Shown one piece after another: positions 45,001 through 60,000 of a DNA stretch of 64,000 nt. The notes under the pieces were generated by a model that had not been told where the DNA came from, made no database searches, and worked only from the letters and a program-made list of their open reading frames with translations. The stretch's first letter is position 1. The number at the start of each line of letters is the position of its first letter. This DNA comes from Owenia fusiformis (Eukaryota; Annelida; Polychaeta; Sabellida; Oweniidae). Location of the stretch: positions 4,030,001 to 4,094,000 of the forward strand of contig CAIIXF020000001.1 of assembly GCA_903813345.2 (NCBI GenBank), in the 5' to 3' direction. Made by a program: the position numbers and the translations under genes.

Positions 45001-48000
45001 GTAGTTGTTCTGAATCAAACTCTCTACATATCCATCAGCACCAGCAATGGTGGGGTTACGTGAGACCACCAATAGTATAATGTGATCCATCCCTAACTCA
45101 CACATACTCTCAGGTATAAGAACACTGCCAAATATCTGCAAGAAATTAATAACACTGTATAATGCCCAATTGGAGGTGAAAGTATACCAACTAGATTTTG
45201 ATATTGTTTGAATCACTGTAATCTGAGCATTTCTAATGCATAAGAGTAGCAACATGACTTTTCTCAACTTCACTGATATGCTTGCACATGCTGAGACTAT
45301 CCACAAAATCCCACACCTTATTTGTTGTGAATTCCAGTTGCAAACAGACTTGGTTAGTACTTCTAGAAGTGAGGATCCAACAGTGAACAATGCATGAAAT
45401 TCAGAGATTCAACTTTACATCATTACCTTTCAGTTTTCCCCCTGCACTTGTACTTAAATAATTACAGTTATCATTGATACTGTACAATACCTTGCCAAAT
45501 GACTTGCTGGTCTCTGTGTCATGTGATTCAGTAAACTGGGACCTATCCTCAAAGGGCATGATCCACTCGGGTGTAATATCAATTGCCTCTGCTACGTTCA
45601 GATTACTTCCATGTTGTCCATATAGCTGTAATAACAACACAATTTAGACAAACCATAACTTAGTAGCCTGGCCAGAACAAGTCATGCCTCTCTATTTTCT
45701 CAATAACTTTCTCAATTTTGAATATTTTTTCATGAAATTTTCACAGAATAAACTTTAAAGAATTCTGAACGCTACTATATTTGTATTACCAACACAACTA
45801 AACATACAACTACAACAACACAACTTGAAATAGAACAATTAAGACATATAGTTTATAAGAGAGTAGTTGGGTAGTAGAGTAGAGTATTAGTTGATCAGTA
45901 TTAGCTAAACAGTGTACTTTAAACAGAAGTTATGTGTTTGCTTACCTTGAATTCAAAATTGTCATCTCCATTATTTGTTTCAATATTGTTTGAATGTGCA
46001 TTATAGATATCTGCTTGAAATGTAAGAGTGACAGGCAGATCACCGTAGACTTCAGACTGTATATTAACATCAGCCACCATACTGTAGACATCTGAAATGA
46101 GAGAGAAACAGAGCATAAAATAATACAATGTATATACAGTTTACAAACTTTGGAAGGGATAGAGGTGATAGTCATTGCTACTTATAGCTTATTTGAGTAT
46201 CATTTTGGATATTGGGGGTTTGTCTTCCATATCATTGGCTGAACCCTTGGATATCTCTCATTGGTCTTTCCCCATTTGGCACTTGCACAATCATATATAT
46301 GTAAGCAAATTATGGAGTTATCTATCCTGGTAGTGTTAAGCAGTGTGCAAGAAGATTCTGGATTTACTGGTCAACAATGAATTATGAACAAGTTGGTAAA
46401 AAATTTTCAAGTAGATACTGAAAAATTCATCTGACCCAGATTGAAACGGACTTTGAGAAGTTGGGCTGGTGTTGATTTCACATCCTGTATCAAATTAATA
46501 TCTTTAGTCACCTCTACCATCAAGTTTTATGTAGTATTTGGACACCATTTTTACCTTCATCACATGCTATAAATGCCACTGCTGCTTTGATGTTGTTCAC
46601 TTTATTGGGCTCATCAATAGCATTAAGGTCATCTACTTGCATTATAATGTACACAGCACCACAATACTCTGGCACATGACTTGCCTCTAGCTCCTACAAT
46701 ACAAAATACATTTTTTAATATACTGGGATAATACTACACGATGTATATGTACAATATATCAGCTATAAACAAGACCATTTATTTGTATTTTACAGTACCA
46801 ACATTACCTGGCACAACTCCTAAATCTAGCTCCTACAAGACCATAAACAAATACAATATTCTGAAACAATACTATACAAAATACAAGTACAATGATCACA
46901 ATATACACATACAATATATTAGCTATTGCAGCAAAAATAATATTTTTACCCATTTCACAAATCATAAATCATGTAAAGGGCGTGTTCAAAATAGAGTAAG
47001 ACTCACCACTTTATTGCTAGCAGTAGCATCTATGACAATACTATTAGAGGAATCAAATGCTGCTCCCAATGTGCTTGCGTGAGGGCTAGTGTCATATCCC
47101 AAGTCTACGTCAGTGTCCATGTCTAGTTGGTCATCATGGGAGAGCCATAGCTTGAAGCTGAAGTGACCACCAGCATCTTGAACATATGACCTGGTTCCAA
47201 GTTCCTGAAAGAAAGTAAAATATAGTACTAGTTACTGTATGCAACTGCTACTGTTTCAGGTGACTGGCAAAAACATTTAGCTAAGAGCTAATCAAGGACC
47301 TTGACTACCTTCAATACCTGAATGAATTGATGCTAGAGGGGTATGTTGTATTGACATAGTTGGAAGCACAGAGATAGCTTCGATTTGATTTCTTGAGGAC
47401 CGAACCCAAACTTGCTGTATATGTAACTATATAAATTGTATAATGTACCTGTATAACAGCTTGGAATGGTAGTTTGCCATTGCCAGATGACTCCATACTG
47501 GAAATACTCAATGTGGAAACTGTTATGTCACTGAGATCTGAAAATCATGAATATTAACTGAACAGACTGGAACAAGGTACCATAACAAACCATGACACCC
47601 ATTATATAAAAGTGGTACCTTATAAGATTTTATATGAAACATATGAGACACCTTAGCCTACATCACTTATCCTAGCCATCACATTTTAACGGACTTAGTT
47701 CACATCACTAAGTTTAGACATGCCATCTTAATGCCCCTTTTTGCTTACAGTATTTTCCAGCTCTTACCTGTAGCTGCGTCACAGCTTACACCTGTAATGA
47801 CAATAACCTCATTGTCATTGTAGAGGTCTATAAATCCCTGGGGCATCCCTACACCTACACCTAAAGTCAGGTACCATTCACTGGAATGAAATAAATATCA
47901 CTGTACAAGTCCATCATGTATGAAGAATGCAGAGCTTTAAGCACATTGGTTGGAGAATTCAAAAATAAATCCCACATTAGACTAAAAGGTTGCCATTATA

Positions 48001-51000
48001 ATATTTCTTCTCACAACTTGTTTTAAAATGGCCACATACTGATCTAGCTTAGCAAAACATTACAGAATAGTAGAAAATCAAAACATAAAGAAAAATATTG
48101 TATTTTACTTTGCTTGTATCTTTGAGCACAGTACTGTATCAATGTCCAATGTCATCTTGAATGTGAACGTCAATGAATCACCAAACAAAAGCTGGTATGT
48201 GAGCTGTTCACGGTTGACGTCATCAAAGTCTATAGCCAGCATTGGTACTTCTATATCTGAGAGTCCCTCTTCTTTGTACACCTGGAAATGTGCAATAAAA
48301 CAAATTCTAGATTTCATTCCTGGATGGCATGACATTTTCACTTATATTAGACACATAAAAGGTTTGTATGAATCATAAACATTTAATTTTCAATAAATTG
48401 CTCATATCCCTTTAGTTTATCACAATATTAATCTATTAACTGCACTCACCTCAGGAACTAGATAAGGACTAGATTTCAGAAAAAGAAGGTTGCTACAATG
48501 AGGTTTGTTTAAGGAGTTCTAAATATCCACAATATACTACAAGACAAAAAGTGATAAATATTGCACTTAAAGGAGCAAAAAGTACACACCCAACAGCACA
48601 AGATAACAACAATATAGCACTTTGAAACATTCAAAAAAGTAATTTCATACCATAAAGTTGAAGTTTGGCTGTTGATTGGTTGATTCAGGTATGTCATAGC
48701 CCTGTCCATGTACATTAGTAACTGTCACAGAGACATCTATCTCACTAGGCCCAATTTCAAACAATGAAGGAGGGGTGATGTTCAAATCCTTCATTGCAAA
48801 TAAATCTAAAATACGGAAAATGGATAAAAATTAGATGCAGGAAAAAATTGATTACTCTACATATAAATGTAGATCATGAACTACAATAGTAGTTATAGGG
48901 AGTAGGGGTTGGTTAAGGTTTTTACACATTACTTATGACCTCACGTTGCCTTCATACAATATTTACAGTCTAGTGGTTACTACTAAAGATTTATAATTGA
49001 AGAATGGACAGTTTGTAAAAAGTATCAAACTAAAAGGAAAGGTATACCTCCAGGACATTTCAGTACCATCTCTCTTGTGACATAACTGTTTCTAAGTCTA
49101 GGGTCCTTGTTGTTTTGGACCAGTCTAGCATTCACATCTCCACTGGACACATCTGCAACATGCATTTTAATACAATCTTATTTTAGTACAACCTCAACAT
49201 AACAATTCAAGCAATCAACACACATCATCTATGAGATTTCAAACATTTCCTAGACCATCCACAATTTTATCCAACCATAAAATCCCTCAAAGAGAGATGT
49301 CAGAAAAACTGATTTCGATTTGAGAGATCAGGAAAAACAGGTTGTTATCCCTTATTTTACCTTCTAATCACCAAATGATCTAATACAAGCACACAGGCAT
49401 ACTTTTCACATCTAAATTGAGCTAAAATCAATTTAAGGCTTTTAATTAGGAGATCTCATACCAGGCCCTTTATTCTTCAAATCAAAGAGTACCACTGTGA
49501 AGTAGATTTTGCCACAGTATGAGCTAACATCAGCCTCTGCCAACATGAAATCATCATCTCCTAAACTGTGGATGGCAGTCTCCCCTGCTCCCACAGGAGA
49601 CTGCAGATCAGGCATATCAGGAGTGTAATCTGCAATATAATACCAAATTGTTTGTACACATTCACATGTGGCATTATGATCTCAAAAGCTTTCTATAGCC
49701 AAGGGAGCTATAAAAGGAATGCTGTATAATAGCCACACACAATAAAATGCAGGATCAAGAATCCCTGAGAAGACATTCTGATTGGATCTGTTTGAGGAAT
49801 TACCTATTTAATCTAAAGAGTAAACCAAATGAAACTCTTAGGAATGGGTAATGTATTGCATTGCATTGTATTCCATTGCATTGCATTGTATTGTATTATA
49901 TTACATTGTACTGTATAGTATTGTATTGCACTGGATTATATTGTATTGTATTGCACTCTCTTATTTCAATTCACTATATTATTTCTTACCTATTTCATAA
50001 TCAATATTTGCCTCATCTGTACTAAGGTAGAACTTATATTCATAGTTGTCTTCACCATCAGCAAATGATGTCACCCCATTGCCATTCACAGTGACACTCA
50101 CATTAAGGGTAAATGACGTTTCCTTGTCTATAGTGATCACATTAGTGGCCATACCATTCTTGTCTAACATCTCAAATTGGTCAACTGCCAAATCAATGTA
50201 AGCTAGAAAAAGAAAAAATGCATTCTAATGCTCATCATATCAAAGGTTCTTTCAAGATTGCGTATGTTAATTGATGACAATCCTAAGAACAAGGAAATAC
50301 CATCAAACATCTAATAAGTGTCAGACAAGACAGTAATAAGAAATTATTACTAAATGCCAACCATTTCAGAAATTCTTAAAAAATAGTCTTTATTTTTTCA
50401 TTTTTGCATGCATTTGCATATCAAAACACTGTAAAATAACACATATAAAATGGCCACATTTTTCATAATGGCCACCTACTAGACAAAATGTCATAAGACA
50501 TTACTACTTACAATCTGAACACTGAGTTGTTATAAAGCCACTGACATCCATTTGATGAGTTTGTACAGAATATCCCAATTCTAAAAGATGTTCCTCAGGT
50601 ATGATTTCAACTGTTACCTTCCTATCAGCATCAAACGCTGAACACTCTTCCGCAGAAACTTTTAACGCTCCTAGTGAAACAAAAACTCTTTTAAATAAAT
50701 ATTTAGAGAATGTAAATGTACATATACATGTATAACAAATTGTATGGTTGTTATAATCAACTGTCTTTTGTTCTGAGTCGATATGTTGCATAGTACATGT
50801 ATGTCAGGGAGACAGATAGGAAGCACTGTGATGCAACTTATTCAAAATGGCCTCAATTAATCAGATTTTTAGGAAGATTCAGGAAGACTGAAGCAGAGGA
50901 GGCAAAATGTTTTACAGAAAAATATTAAAGCAGACATTTTTCAATTGAAATTTTGAAAATGAAGGCTGATTCTAGTACATGTATAATATTGTCTTTAATC

Positions 51001-54000
51001 TATCTTTCACACCATCTCTCTTTTGCCTCCCCTATTTTAGATCCTGCCTTCACCCCTGTCATACAGATCCTTGACAAAACAATGGAAATATAAAGTGATG
51101 CCTCATAGAGTTCTTACCTTCAAAACTGACAGAGATAGTGTCATCTATTGGTTGATTAAGGCTGTTAGATGGGTCAACAAAATTTGTAATGTTTGTTGGG
51201 ATACCAGCATTGGAATCACCAAGGTAAACAAACACTTGGAAATTTCTACCACTTATAAATCTAGAGGTATCTTTGCCCTGGAAATTTCAACAAGGCATTA
51301 ACATGCAAAATGTCACAACCTGCCATTTGTTACAGATACGGACTGACAAACACCAACCACCAAACTCCATCCACAAAAAAAGATTATACCCATACAAACC
51401 ATCCTGTAAATTTTTTAAAAGTTTCGATCAGTTCTTTTTATTCAAAATACATAACTCTACTTGAGATGATTCCTTGGGAGAGCACTGAAACCACATATGT
51501 GATATAGTGCTACATGTGAAAATGCCTGTGATAACACTTTATTTATTGTATCCCACTTACCTCATGACTCAGATTAAGGTCAATTGTGAAGTTGTATTCT
51601 AAATCCTGCCAGATAACAGGTTCTGTTTGGACACCTTTTATCTCAGGCACAACTAAAATGCAACAATGCATGGTTTACTTTTCTCATATGACTAACAAAT
51701 ATACAGCCATCTTTACTCCATGCAAGATATTGCCATCTTTCATCCTAAAAAGTCACACGTGCAAGATGAGATTTACTTGTGACATCACTGGTCTATAAAC
51801 ATCAACAACATGGCAACAGGTACACCGTTAACGTTGCTATGGGTATTCATGCTCATTCTACAAAACTAAGCTGTGACGTCATAACAATGTAGCTTTGTTG
51901 CCACGCATATCCATGTATTTTCTACAATATCGGTATGAGGCCATAACAATTGAAAAAAAATGAAGTTCCATTAATTTCAAGCTATTTTTCACTTAGTTTT
52001 ATCATAAAAAGGTGAAAATATGGCATAATGCAGAGTCATATGAGAAAAACTTCCTTATACTCGTACCTGTGCAACATCGTCCATAATTGACTCGCTTTGA
52101 TAATGTTTCTTTATTTCGTCTGCGACTCGATAAAGAAAAATTATCGAAGCTCATCAAGAATGGACGATCTTGCACAGGTACTCATATAAGAACCTCTATT
52201 TATTATAGGATTTAAATGCAAAAACCTATCCATAAGATGAGAAGAAATGCACTGAATTCCATCACTGTATATGTAGTAAAACATGAGCCAAAGCCAAATA
52301 AAAGGACAACTGGATACTGAAACCTGAAGAAAATATGAACTCTGCTTTAGCATCTCAGATAATGCATACCAATACTGCATTCTGATTGGTCAGAGTGTGC
52401 TAATCTATACTTAACAATGTGTGAACACATTTCATCTGAAATAAAACATATTTCATCAAAGAACTATTTAATGAATAAAACAAGCCCTAAAGTAGTACCT
52501 TGTGATTGCCATTGTAACTTGGCATTATAATCTAATAATAATTAAATTAATCAAAAAAACAATTAAACCCCTCCCCTCGATTTAGCAGGTTGAAATTCAG
52601 TACACTTATTGAGGAAGGTATAAAGTTAAATTGACTGTCACATATTTAATCCTTATTTAATGAATCACAGTATGGTAACGATTTAATATATGACGATTTA
52701 GCTCCATTCTACCCATACAGTGCATGATGCCTACACATATTAATAATTAGTGTTTTGTACTTCATGACATCAGTTGGGGGTAGGCAATAAATGAGAAAAC
52801 CTATATTTGGAATCTTCAAAATATTAATATACTGAACCAGACACTTTTTTATTGCTATGTCGTGTGCCAATCACTATTAAAATCTAGAAAATTAGTATAA
52901 AAGCTGGACGTGTCAGCAAGGTGTGTTTAAGTCAAGTGATTGCTTCAGCGTGATGATCGATGAACTTTGGCGAAGGAATAAATCATCATTTCAAATGGCC
53001 AATGTAAAGATCTAGTTGATACACAAAGATGGGATATGTGACAATAAAAACAAAATGCGTGAAATGGATGATGCCATTGATTTTGAGAAGACAGAAATGA
53101 AAGAAATAAAAAATGATAATAAAAATTCTAACAAAGCCGATTAGAAACATAAAGACAGAAATCAAGATGATACTAAAGAACTGATTAAGAAAAAAGGATG
53201 AGTGTCATCAAAACCAAAATGGAGAAAAGTGATGACACCACTAGTTCTGAGATGACTGAAGTGAAAGAAATAAAACACGAAAATAAAGATTATAATGGCG
53301 AAATCATTGACATCATTGATTCTAAGAATACTGAGACGAAAGAAATAAAACAGGATAATAACGATTCTAATGAAACTGATACGAAACTTAAGGACACAAG
53401 TGGATGTGATACTAAAGGACATAACTCTGTATGTGATGCCAAAGTTAAATCTGTGGTAGCTATGATCAATGACAGTAAACCTGTTGCTATCAATATAAAG
53501 GTAACAATTTTGCCCACTGAGAATACAGGGGAATCTGACAATAAAGTGAAAATTGAGATATGTGAGATAGATAGGACCAGTGGTTCTGAGGATCCTGCAA
53601 TGGCTGAAGTCAAAGATGAAAACGAAGATGTAAACAAAGATATCAATGAAACTAAAACGAAAGATGACATCCAGGGGAGCAAGCACATTGGATTCTGGAA
53701 ATACGACATCTTGAGAACTCTCCTCATTTGCTAATGTTACGACTATCCATGCATGCCTAAATATCAGAAATGCTCGATCCATTGCTTCAGGCATCACTTG
53801 GTTGCTAATAGCAATAAGTGTGGCTACCATTGTCATCTTTGGACTAACTGAAAAGACAAAGTCATTTTTCAACTTTCCAACTGAGGATGCTCTCTACAGT
53901 GGAGAGGAAATAATTACATTTCCATCTATTACAGTGTGTTCAGTGGAACCCGTAAAGATGTCATCTCAACATGACAACCTACAAACATTCCGAAGGAATA

Positions 54001-57000
54001 CTTTGATCGTAAGTTCGCATTTTGAGAAGACAAAAGAGGTGATGCTACCACCATGTTCATTATACCAAGGGTATGATGTGCTTACCTTTTTCAACCGAAT
54101 GGCGTATATCAAAAAACGAACATTGTATTCTAATACAAGGTATGCAGAAAATCTGCAAGGCAAGGAAAATGAAGAGTTGTTTCGGAGTTATGAAGATCTT
54201 GTTTTGGAATGTCGATTCAATGGAGAAGTTTGTGACAAAAGTTCCTTTAAAAAGGTCTTCATACCCTTGTATGGTAACTGCTACACATTTGATACCAATG
54301 CCTCAGAAAGGTATATTGTGGCAGAAGCTGGTCCTGAGTCAGGTTTAATGATGATCTTGTTCATTAATTCCTACAATCCGATTGATTATAACACATTTGC
54401 ATACAAAAATGACCACACAACTGGTATAAATGCTTACATGAGTGACCACGCAACAGCAAGTGATGGAATTAGGTTAACGATACATGCACCAGGCACAATA
54501 CCTGAACCTGAAGAGAAGGGGATTGATCTCTCACCGGGACGTTTAACTGCTATTGGCCTTTCACAAGATGTGCGGACCTTAATGAAACAGCCATATGGGG
54601 AGTGTTCTGAGGAACTCTTCAACAAGGACACATCCTTTACTTACACTACAGATTTGTGTTATCGACAATGTATGCAAGAACTCACAATGCGTAAATGTGG
54701 CTGTTTGACCCCAAGAGCACCGATACCTTCGCATGTTGACAGATCAAAGTATGTTCCCTATTGCGGAATTTATTTACGATCAAACGGGACCATGCTGCGA
54801 AAATGGATTTCATTTGGACCACAATCACATTTAAACATAACAGACTGGCAAGATTCATTCCGAGCTATGGAATGCGAGAAAGAAGTGTCAGAAAAGATAT
54901 ATGAGACGACAGAAACACTATGCAATTGTAAAGAACAATGCAAGGACATCACTTACGATCCACTTATAAGTACAACACCATGGCCACATGAAAAGCACTA
55001 CAAACGAATAAACAGAAGTTTCATAAAGTACATCAAGCGATTTTCACAAATTGAAACACTATTCAGACTGAGGCTAGATAATTCAAATGGAAGGTATGAT
55101 CCATATTCTGATCTTTACTATTTCTATACCGCTCTCAAGAAAAATGAATAGCAATTCTGGGAAAAATTTTGGCCACACTACTATATGTATGCTGGTCTAA
55201 TATTTCCCCGTGACAATGTATTTCTAGACGATAAAGATCCGTACATCAAATGCAATTTCTATCCTGATTATGTCAATAGCACCGGATGGCCCATATTGTT
55301 TAAATTGGAGTTACACAATGTCACCTTTAACAAGAATCTTATCGCTAACAAGATCATCGAGAAAAACTTCCTTAAAGTGAACATTTTTTATCGGTCACTG
55401 AACGTCAATAGAATTGCGGAAGAAGCGAGTTATCCCTTCAATAAATGCAGACATTGGTGGAATCATAGGGATGTACCTAGGCATGTCCTTGTTCTCTGTT
55501 GTAGAGTTGGTGTACATTGTCATTTCATTGGTTATAAAGTTTGTGTGCAAATGTAGGAAAAAAGAAAGTGATAAAGAAGACGATGGGGAGTGAGAGAGGG
55601 TGAAAGAATGTTTGTAAGAGTGCGCGACAGAGATAGAGAAATATAGAGAAGTACTGAGAGGGGGGCAAGAGAGAGTGTTTGTGAGAGTCAAAGAGAGTCA
55701 GAGAGAGGAGGGGCAAGAGCATGTTTATAAGAGTGGGCCAGAGAAAGGGAGTGAGAGGGGCAAGAGTGAGACAGAGAGTGGGCCAGAGGTTTACATGGAG
55801 ATGAGTGGTGAACATATTAATAGTCACTATGCTTACCATGGTCAGAAGTGAAAATATACATCAGGGCTCTCGCTATGCTTTTAGACTGTGGTGCAGCACC
55901 ACAGTCTATTTAGCTCCCACCACAACCTTTTGTCAAATATTGATCATTCCCATTTTAAACTTAGCATGTAAAAAGGATAAAATATAACATAAATATAATT
56001 TATCAAAATTGAACAGATATACTGTAGATGTTTCCACCACACCTTAAATATTTTTTGGTAAGAGCCCTGTACATGGATTTTATGTCAGAGTTTATTACCT
56101 GCAAACTGACATAAGAGTGAGTTGATGAGTGCAGTGGCAACTCCAGTGGAAGTGTACCCAGATGCAGACCTTATGTTCTCAACAGCAAGTAACACCTGCG
56201 GTTCCCCTGCCTTTATAACAAGGCAGCTCTCATGGTCCAGGACATCAGAGTCAATTGTAACTGAAAAACAATGAATATAGATAAATGTATTTTGTAGAAT
56301 AAAATTTATGAGCATCTTTGAAATAAAAATGCAACATTAAAATCTAGTTATTGAAGAGTTCAGTGTATTCCCTTGTATTCTCTTGTTCTCAATGATCGCT
56401 AATAGCCTAATCTAAAAGCATCTTGTGAAGTAGATGTGGAATAAACTGGATATTATTTTCATTCTTCAGCTAATAATTGTATTTGAGGAATGCCCTCATC
56501 ACTTTCCAGTGAGTTTTGTTTTGCATTGTAAAAACTTCATTATTGTACCTGAATTTTGTATAGCTTCACATCCATTTTCTAATAAAAACTGTTGCGGCTT
56601 GTAATAACCATGAGATCAAATTATGTTAAAACGAAAGAGGCACAACAACCATCTCACCAAAAGTAAATGAGAAAAAATTGCTGATGTTTTTTTTTATTGA
56701 ATCTGAATTAACATGACGTTCAATGAAAGTATTTTACCCAGAATTATATCCCATGAAACTCAATTTTGCCTCAACCAGTTTTTGCCTCACCCATTTAAAT
56801 TTGCCTCACCAATTCTTAGAACCTGGCTGAACTCTGCTATACAAATACCATTTAAATAAATGAATGACTATTACCAGTGATTCCAATTAACACAGATCCT
56901 CCTGCATTGATCCCATTGTATGTTTTCTCCACATCAGCTGTGGCAATGGTGACATTCAGTTGTATATCATCATCATCCACAGTATCATCACTGGAGACAT

Positions 57001-60000
57001 AGACAGCAATGCCAAAATCTGGATCATCATCGGAGCCTCCAAGCAGAGCACTGCCTGCTCCATTCCTCAACTCCATCTGAAGAAAGTATCTTTCACTTAT
57101 AAATATGTGATTATTAATTCAAAACAATACATTTTTAATTTGGTAAAAGCACCTCTTTGGTGTATTAACATTGTAATTCTAAGAGGGGTGCAGGGAATAG
57201 AATGTACATATTTGAAAAACAATCATTTAGAGAATTGATTAATGCTATTCAATTTTTCACTATGTAGAGCTACTAATTTTATCAAATGGCAGCAATGGCT
57301 GGAACTGGCTATAGAACTGTTAATAGATTCTTATGTAAATGCGCAAAGTTATGAGATGTATGCCATATAAAAGGCATTGCTCACCTTCATTGGTGTAAAA
57401 ATAAAATCAATTTTTATTGGGGGAGGGATTACGTATCAAATAATGAAGCCACATAAACTAACCATTGAACAGAAAAATTAAGTTTGGAAAAATAAATCCT
57501 TAAGAAGGACTGTGAAAAAAACAGCAAATCAACATTAAGTTATATTAGGGGTAGGTTTAAACTTAATATTTGGACACCATCCCCTCCTGTTAATATTTTA
57601 TATTATTCATTGGTGATTCAGGTGTCAAAAAAAACAATTCATAGTCAAAGAAATATCTAAACATTATACTGATTGGATAAGTTACCAACTAAGTTTCCCG
57701 ATAAAATTGAAACAGACGGATGGATGTGGATGGAAGGTTGGACAAGAGGGCACATCTGTAGGATTGCTGTGTGAGCAAGACACACACAGAGTCATGTCAT
57801 TTTCAATGAACAGAAGCTTGCTTGCCTCTAGCTTTGAATTGAAAAACAATAAAGACAACCAGCTCATTAGGGTTCAGGTACTTACTGCATGTGAGTTCAT
57901 CAAGGAGATATAAATCATAGAGACATTGACAATAGGCACTTAAAGGGACTTGTAAATGAAAAACTATGGTATACCCATTGATATAAATTTAAAGGCATAT
58001 GAACGAAGGTGCCATACTTACACATTGCAATTGCTTACTTGATTGTGTTTCTATGTTTTTTTTAATTTATTTATTTTACATTATTAATACAAAAATACAA
58101 AATAGGTTTCATATTACTTGATTGTCAAATGTGGAATCTTTTGTGACACTTTTGTAACATCTCAACATGCATTTATTATACGGATTTCAAGTTATCTAGT
58201 TTTAAGTTCTTGAGTTATAGCAATCATACTTCCTTCTCAAATCTAGAGGCTTTTATAATATATCTGCATTTCTTAATGGTGACATAAAAATTATCAAAAA
58301 TAGATCCCTTAAATCATACATTATCGTTATAAACAGGATCCTTTAACAACTGTAGGTCTGAATCATACATTATCATTATAAACAGGATCCTTTAACAACT
58401 GTAGGTCTGAATCATACATCATTCGATATTCGTCTTAATACAGCAATCCTAGACTGCCATCTTGTTAAAAGTCAAATCCTTGGGTAAGTTTTAATAACTT
58501 TCTTCCAATTTAATGGAGAGTTATAAAATTATTTTGAATGAACAATATCAAAAAGGAAAAATGGAGCAGCTATATTCTTTTATAGACGGTACATTTAATA
58601 CATTTTGGATGGTAAGAACATTTTGGCTTTTGTTCAATCAATTTATTTTGTCAAAAAAGGAGTCAAATCTTAGCCACGATTCAAATTGTAAACATTGATT
58701 TTTCTCTAATGAGACATGTATAGTGCCTGTGTGTCAATGTATTGTGCCATAGGCCTTTATCTAAAAATAAGCGTTACAAAGTTTCACATTTTCAAATGAG
58801 GTCCTAGACCTGCAAGAACCAAATCTGACATTCAATACTTAAAAATAAATGTTATAGTATCACATTTATATGAGTGGCCATTTTGAATTGAGTGGCCATA
58901 TTTGAAATTCCTTCTAAAGCATAGGATCAACAATGAGGAAATATGCCAGAATTCATAGATGTCGTTCATTCAATTACTTGGCATAATTGCTTGGTACTAT
59001 TTCTAGAACTGCAAAGATGTTAAAACTCCTCCTTCTATGCTGCTTTTATGCTGTTTCTATGGCAATTGAAGATAACCAACCCATGATAACAGGTATATAC
59101 TTTGAAACATATGTGTAATATTATATATACTCAGTGAAACATATCATATCATTGGGTATGCAGACATCATAATTATAGATACCAATGCTTTGTACTTGTG
59201 TAGAATGACAACAGGACAAATGCTATCAATAATTTGTGTATTTGTGTGTAATGACTCTTGTTCATCATAAATACATGTGTTATGACTTCTGTTAACGATA
59301 TTGTGTAATAGAGGTTTTGCTATATTGCTTTGTAATCTCACCGAAGTCTCTTATTGAATGGAAATTTAGGAGATTCAGGAGTTTTTACTGATCTACCCCT
59401 AACAAAAATACTGCCATCGTCTATTTATCCATCTATATATCAGCTCTTTTAAGCCTTATGCTAAGAATATTGTGTTATGTCTGTATGCTAACAATATTGT
59501 GTAATCATGTGTAATGGCTTATGCTGACAATATTGTGTAATCATGTGTAATGGCTTACGCTGACAATATTGTGTAATCATGTATTATGGCTTTAATGCTG
59601 ACAATACTGTGTAATCATGTGTAATGGCTTATGCTATCTTGTTTTACAGCTATTGATGTTGATGACCCAGGTGAGCTTCTCATATTTGTCATATAATCTT
59701 ACAATTATTTGAAAGCATCTATCACTAAATCATATGTAATCTGGCTTCTTCAAAGAACATTTAAAAATAGTCTGATATTAAAGTGAATAATGAGATTCCC
59801 CAAATGCAGGGGTCTAGACATCATCCATTGTGTTCCTTGAAGAAGGAAGAAACAGACTGGCTGTCTGAACCCCTGCAATTGGAGAATGAAATTATCAGGT
59901 GTTTCTTCTAGATCGTTGCAAGACTGGCTACTTCAATGAGCAATCGGATGACTGCTGCCACTACTACCAATGTGACTTTAGTGGCAGGAAGGCATTCAGG

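Larger units (their letters stand above)
57077..59016. other. Intronic stretch left of the chitin-binding gene
   Basis: Apart from the 54-bp tandem repeat and one dispersed repeat I see no coding or structural feature here. Confidence 0.4.

Noticed and set aside
53162-53872. Minus-strand 236- and 145-residue frames
   Set aside because: Shadows of the charged N-terminal tail of the DEG/ENaC gene on the plus strand. The low-complexity composition explains their length.
55395-55839. Minus-strand Ser/Leu-rich frames
   Set aside because: Complement of a GA-rich low-complexity tract and of the DEG/ENaC coding end.
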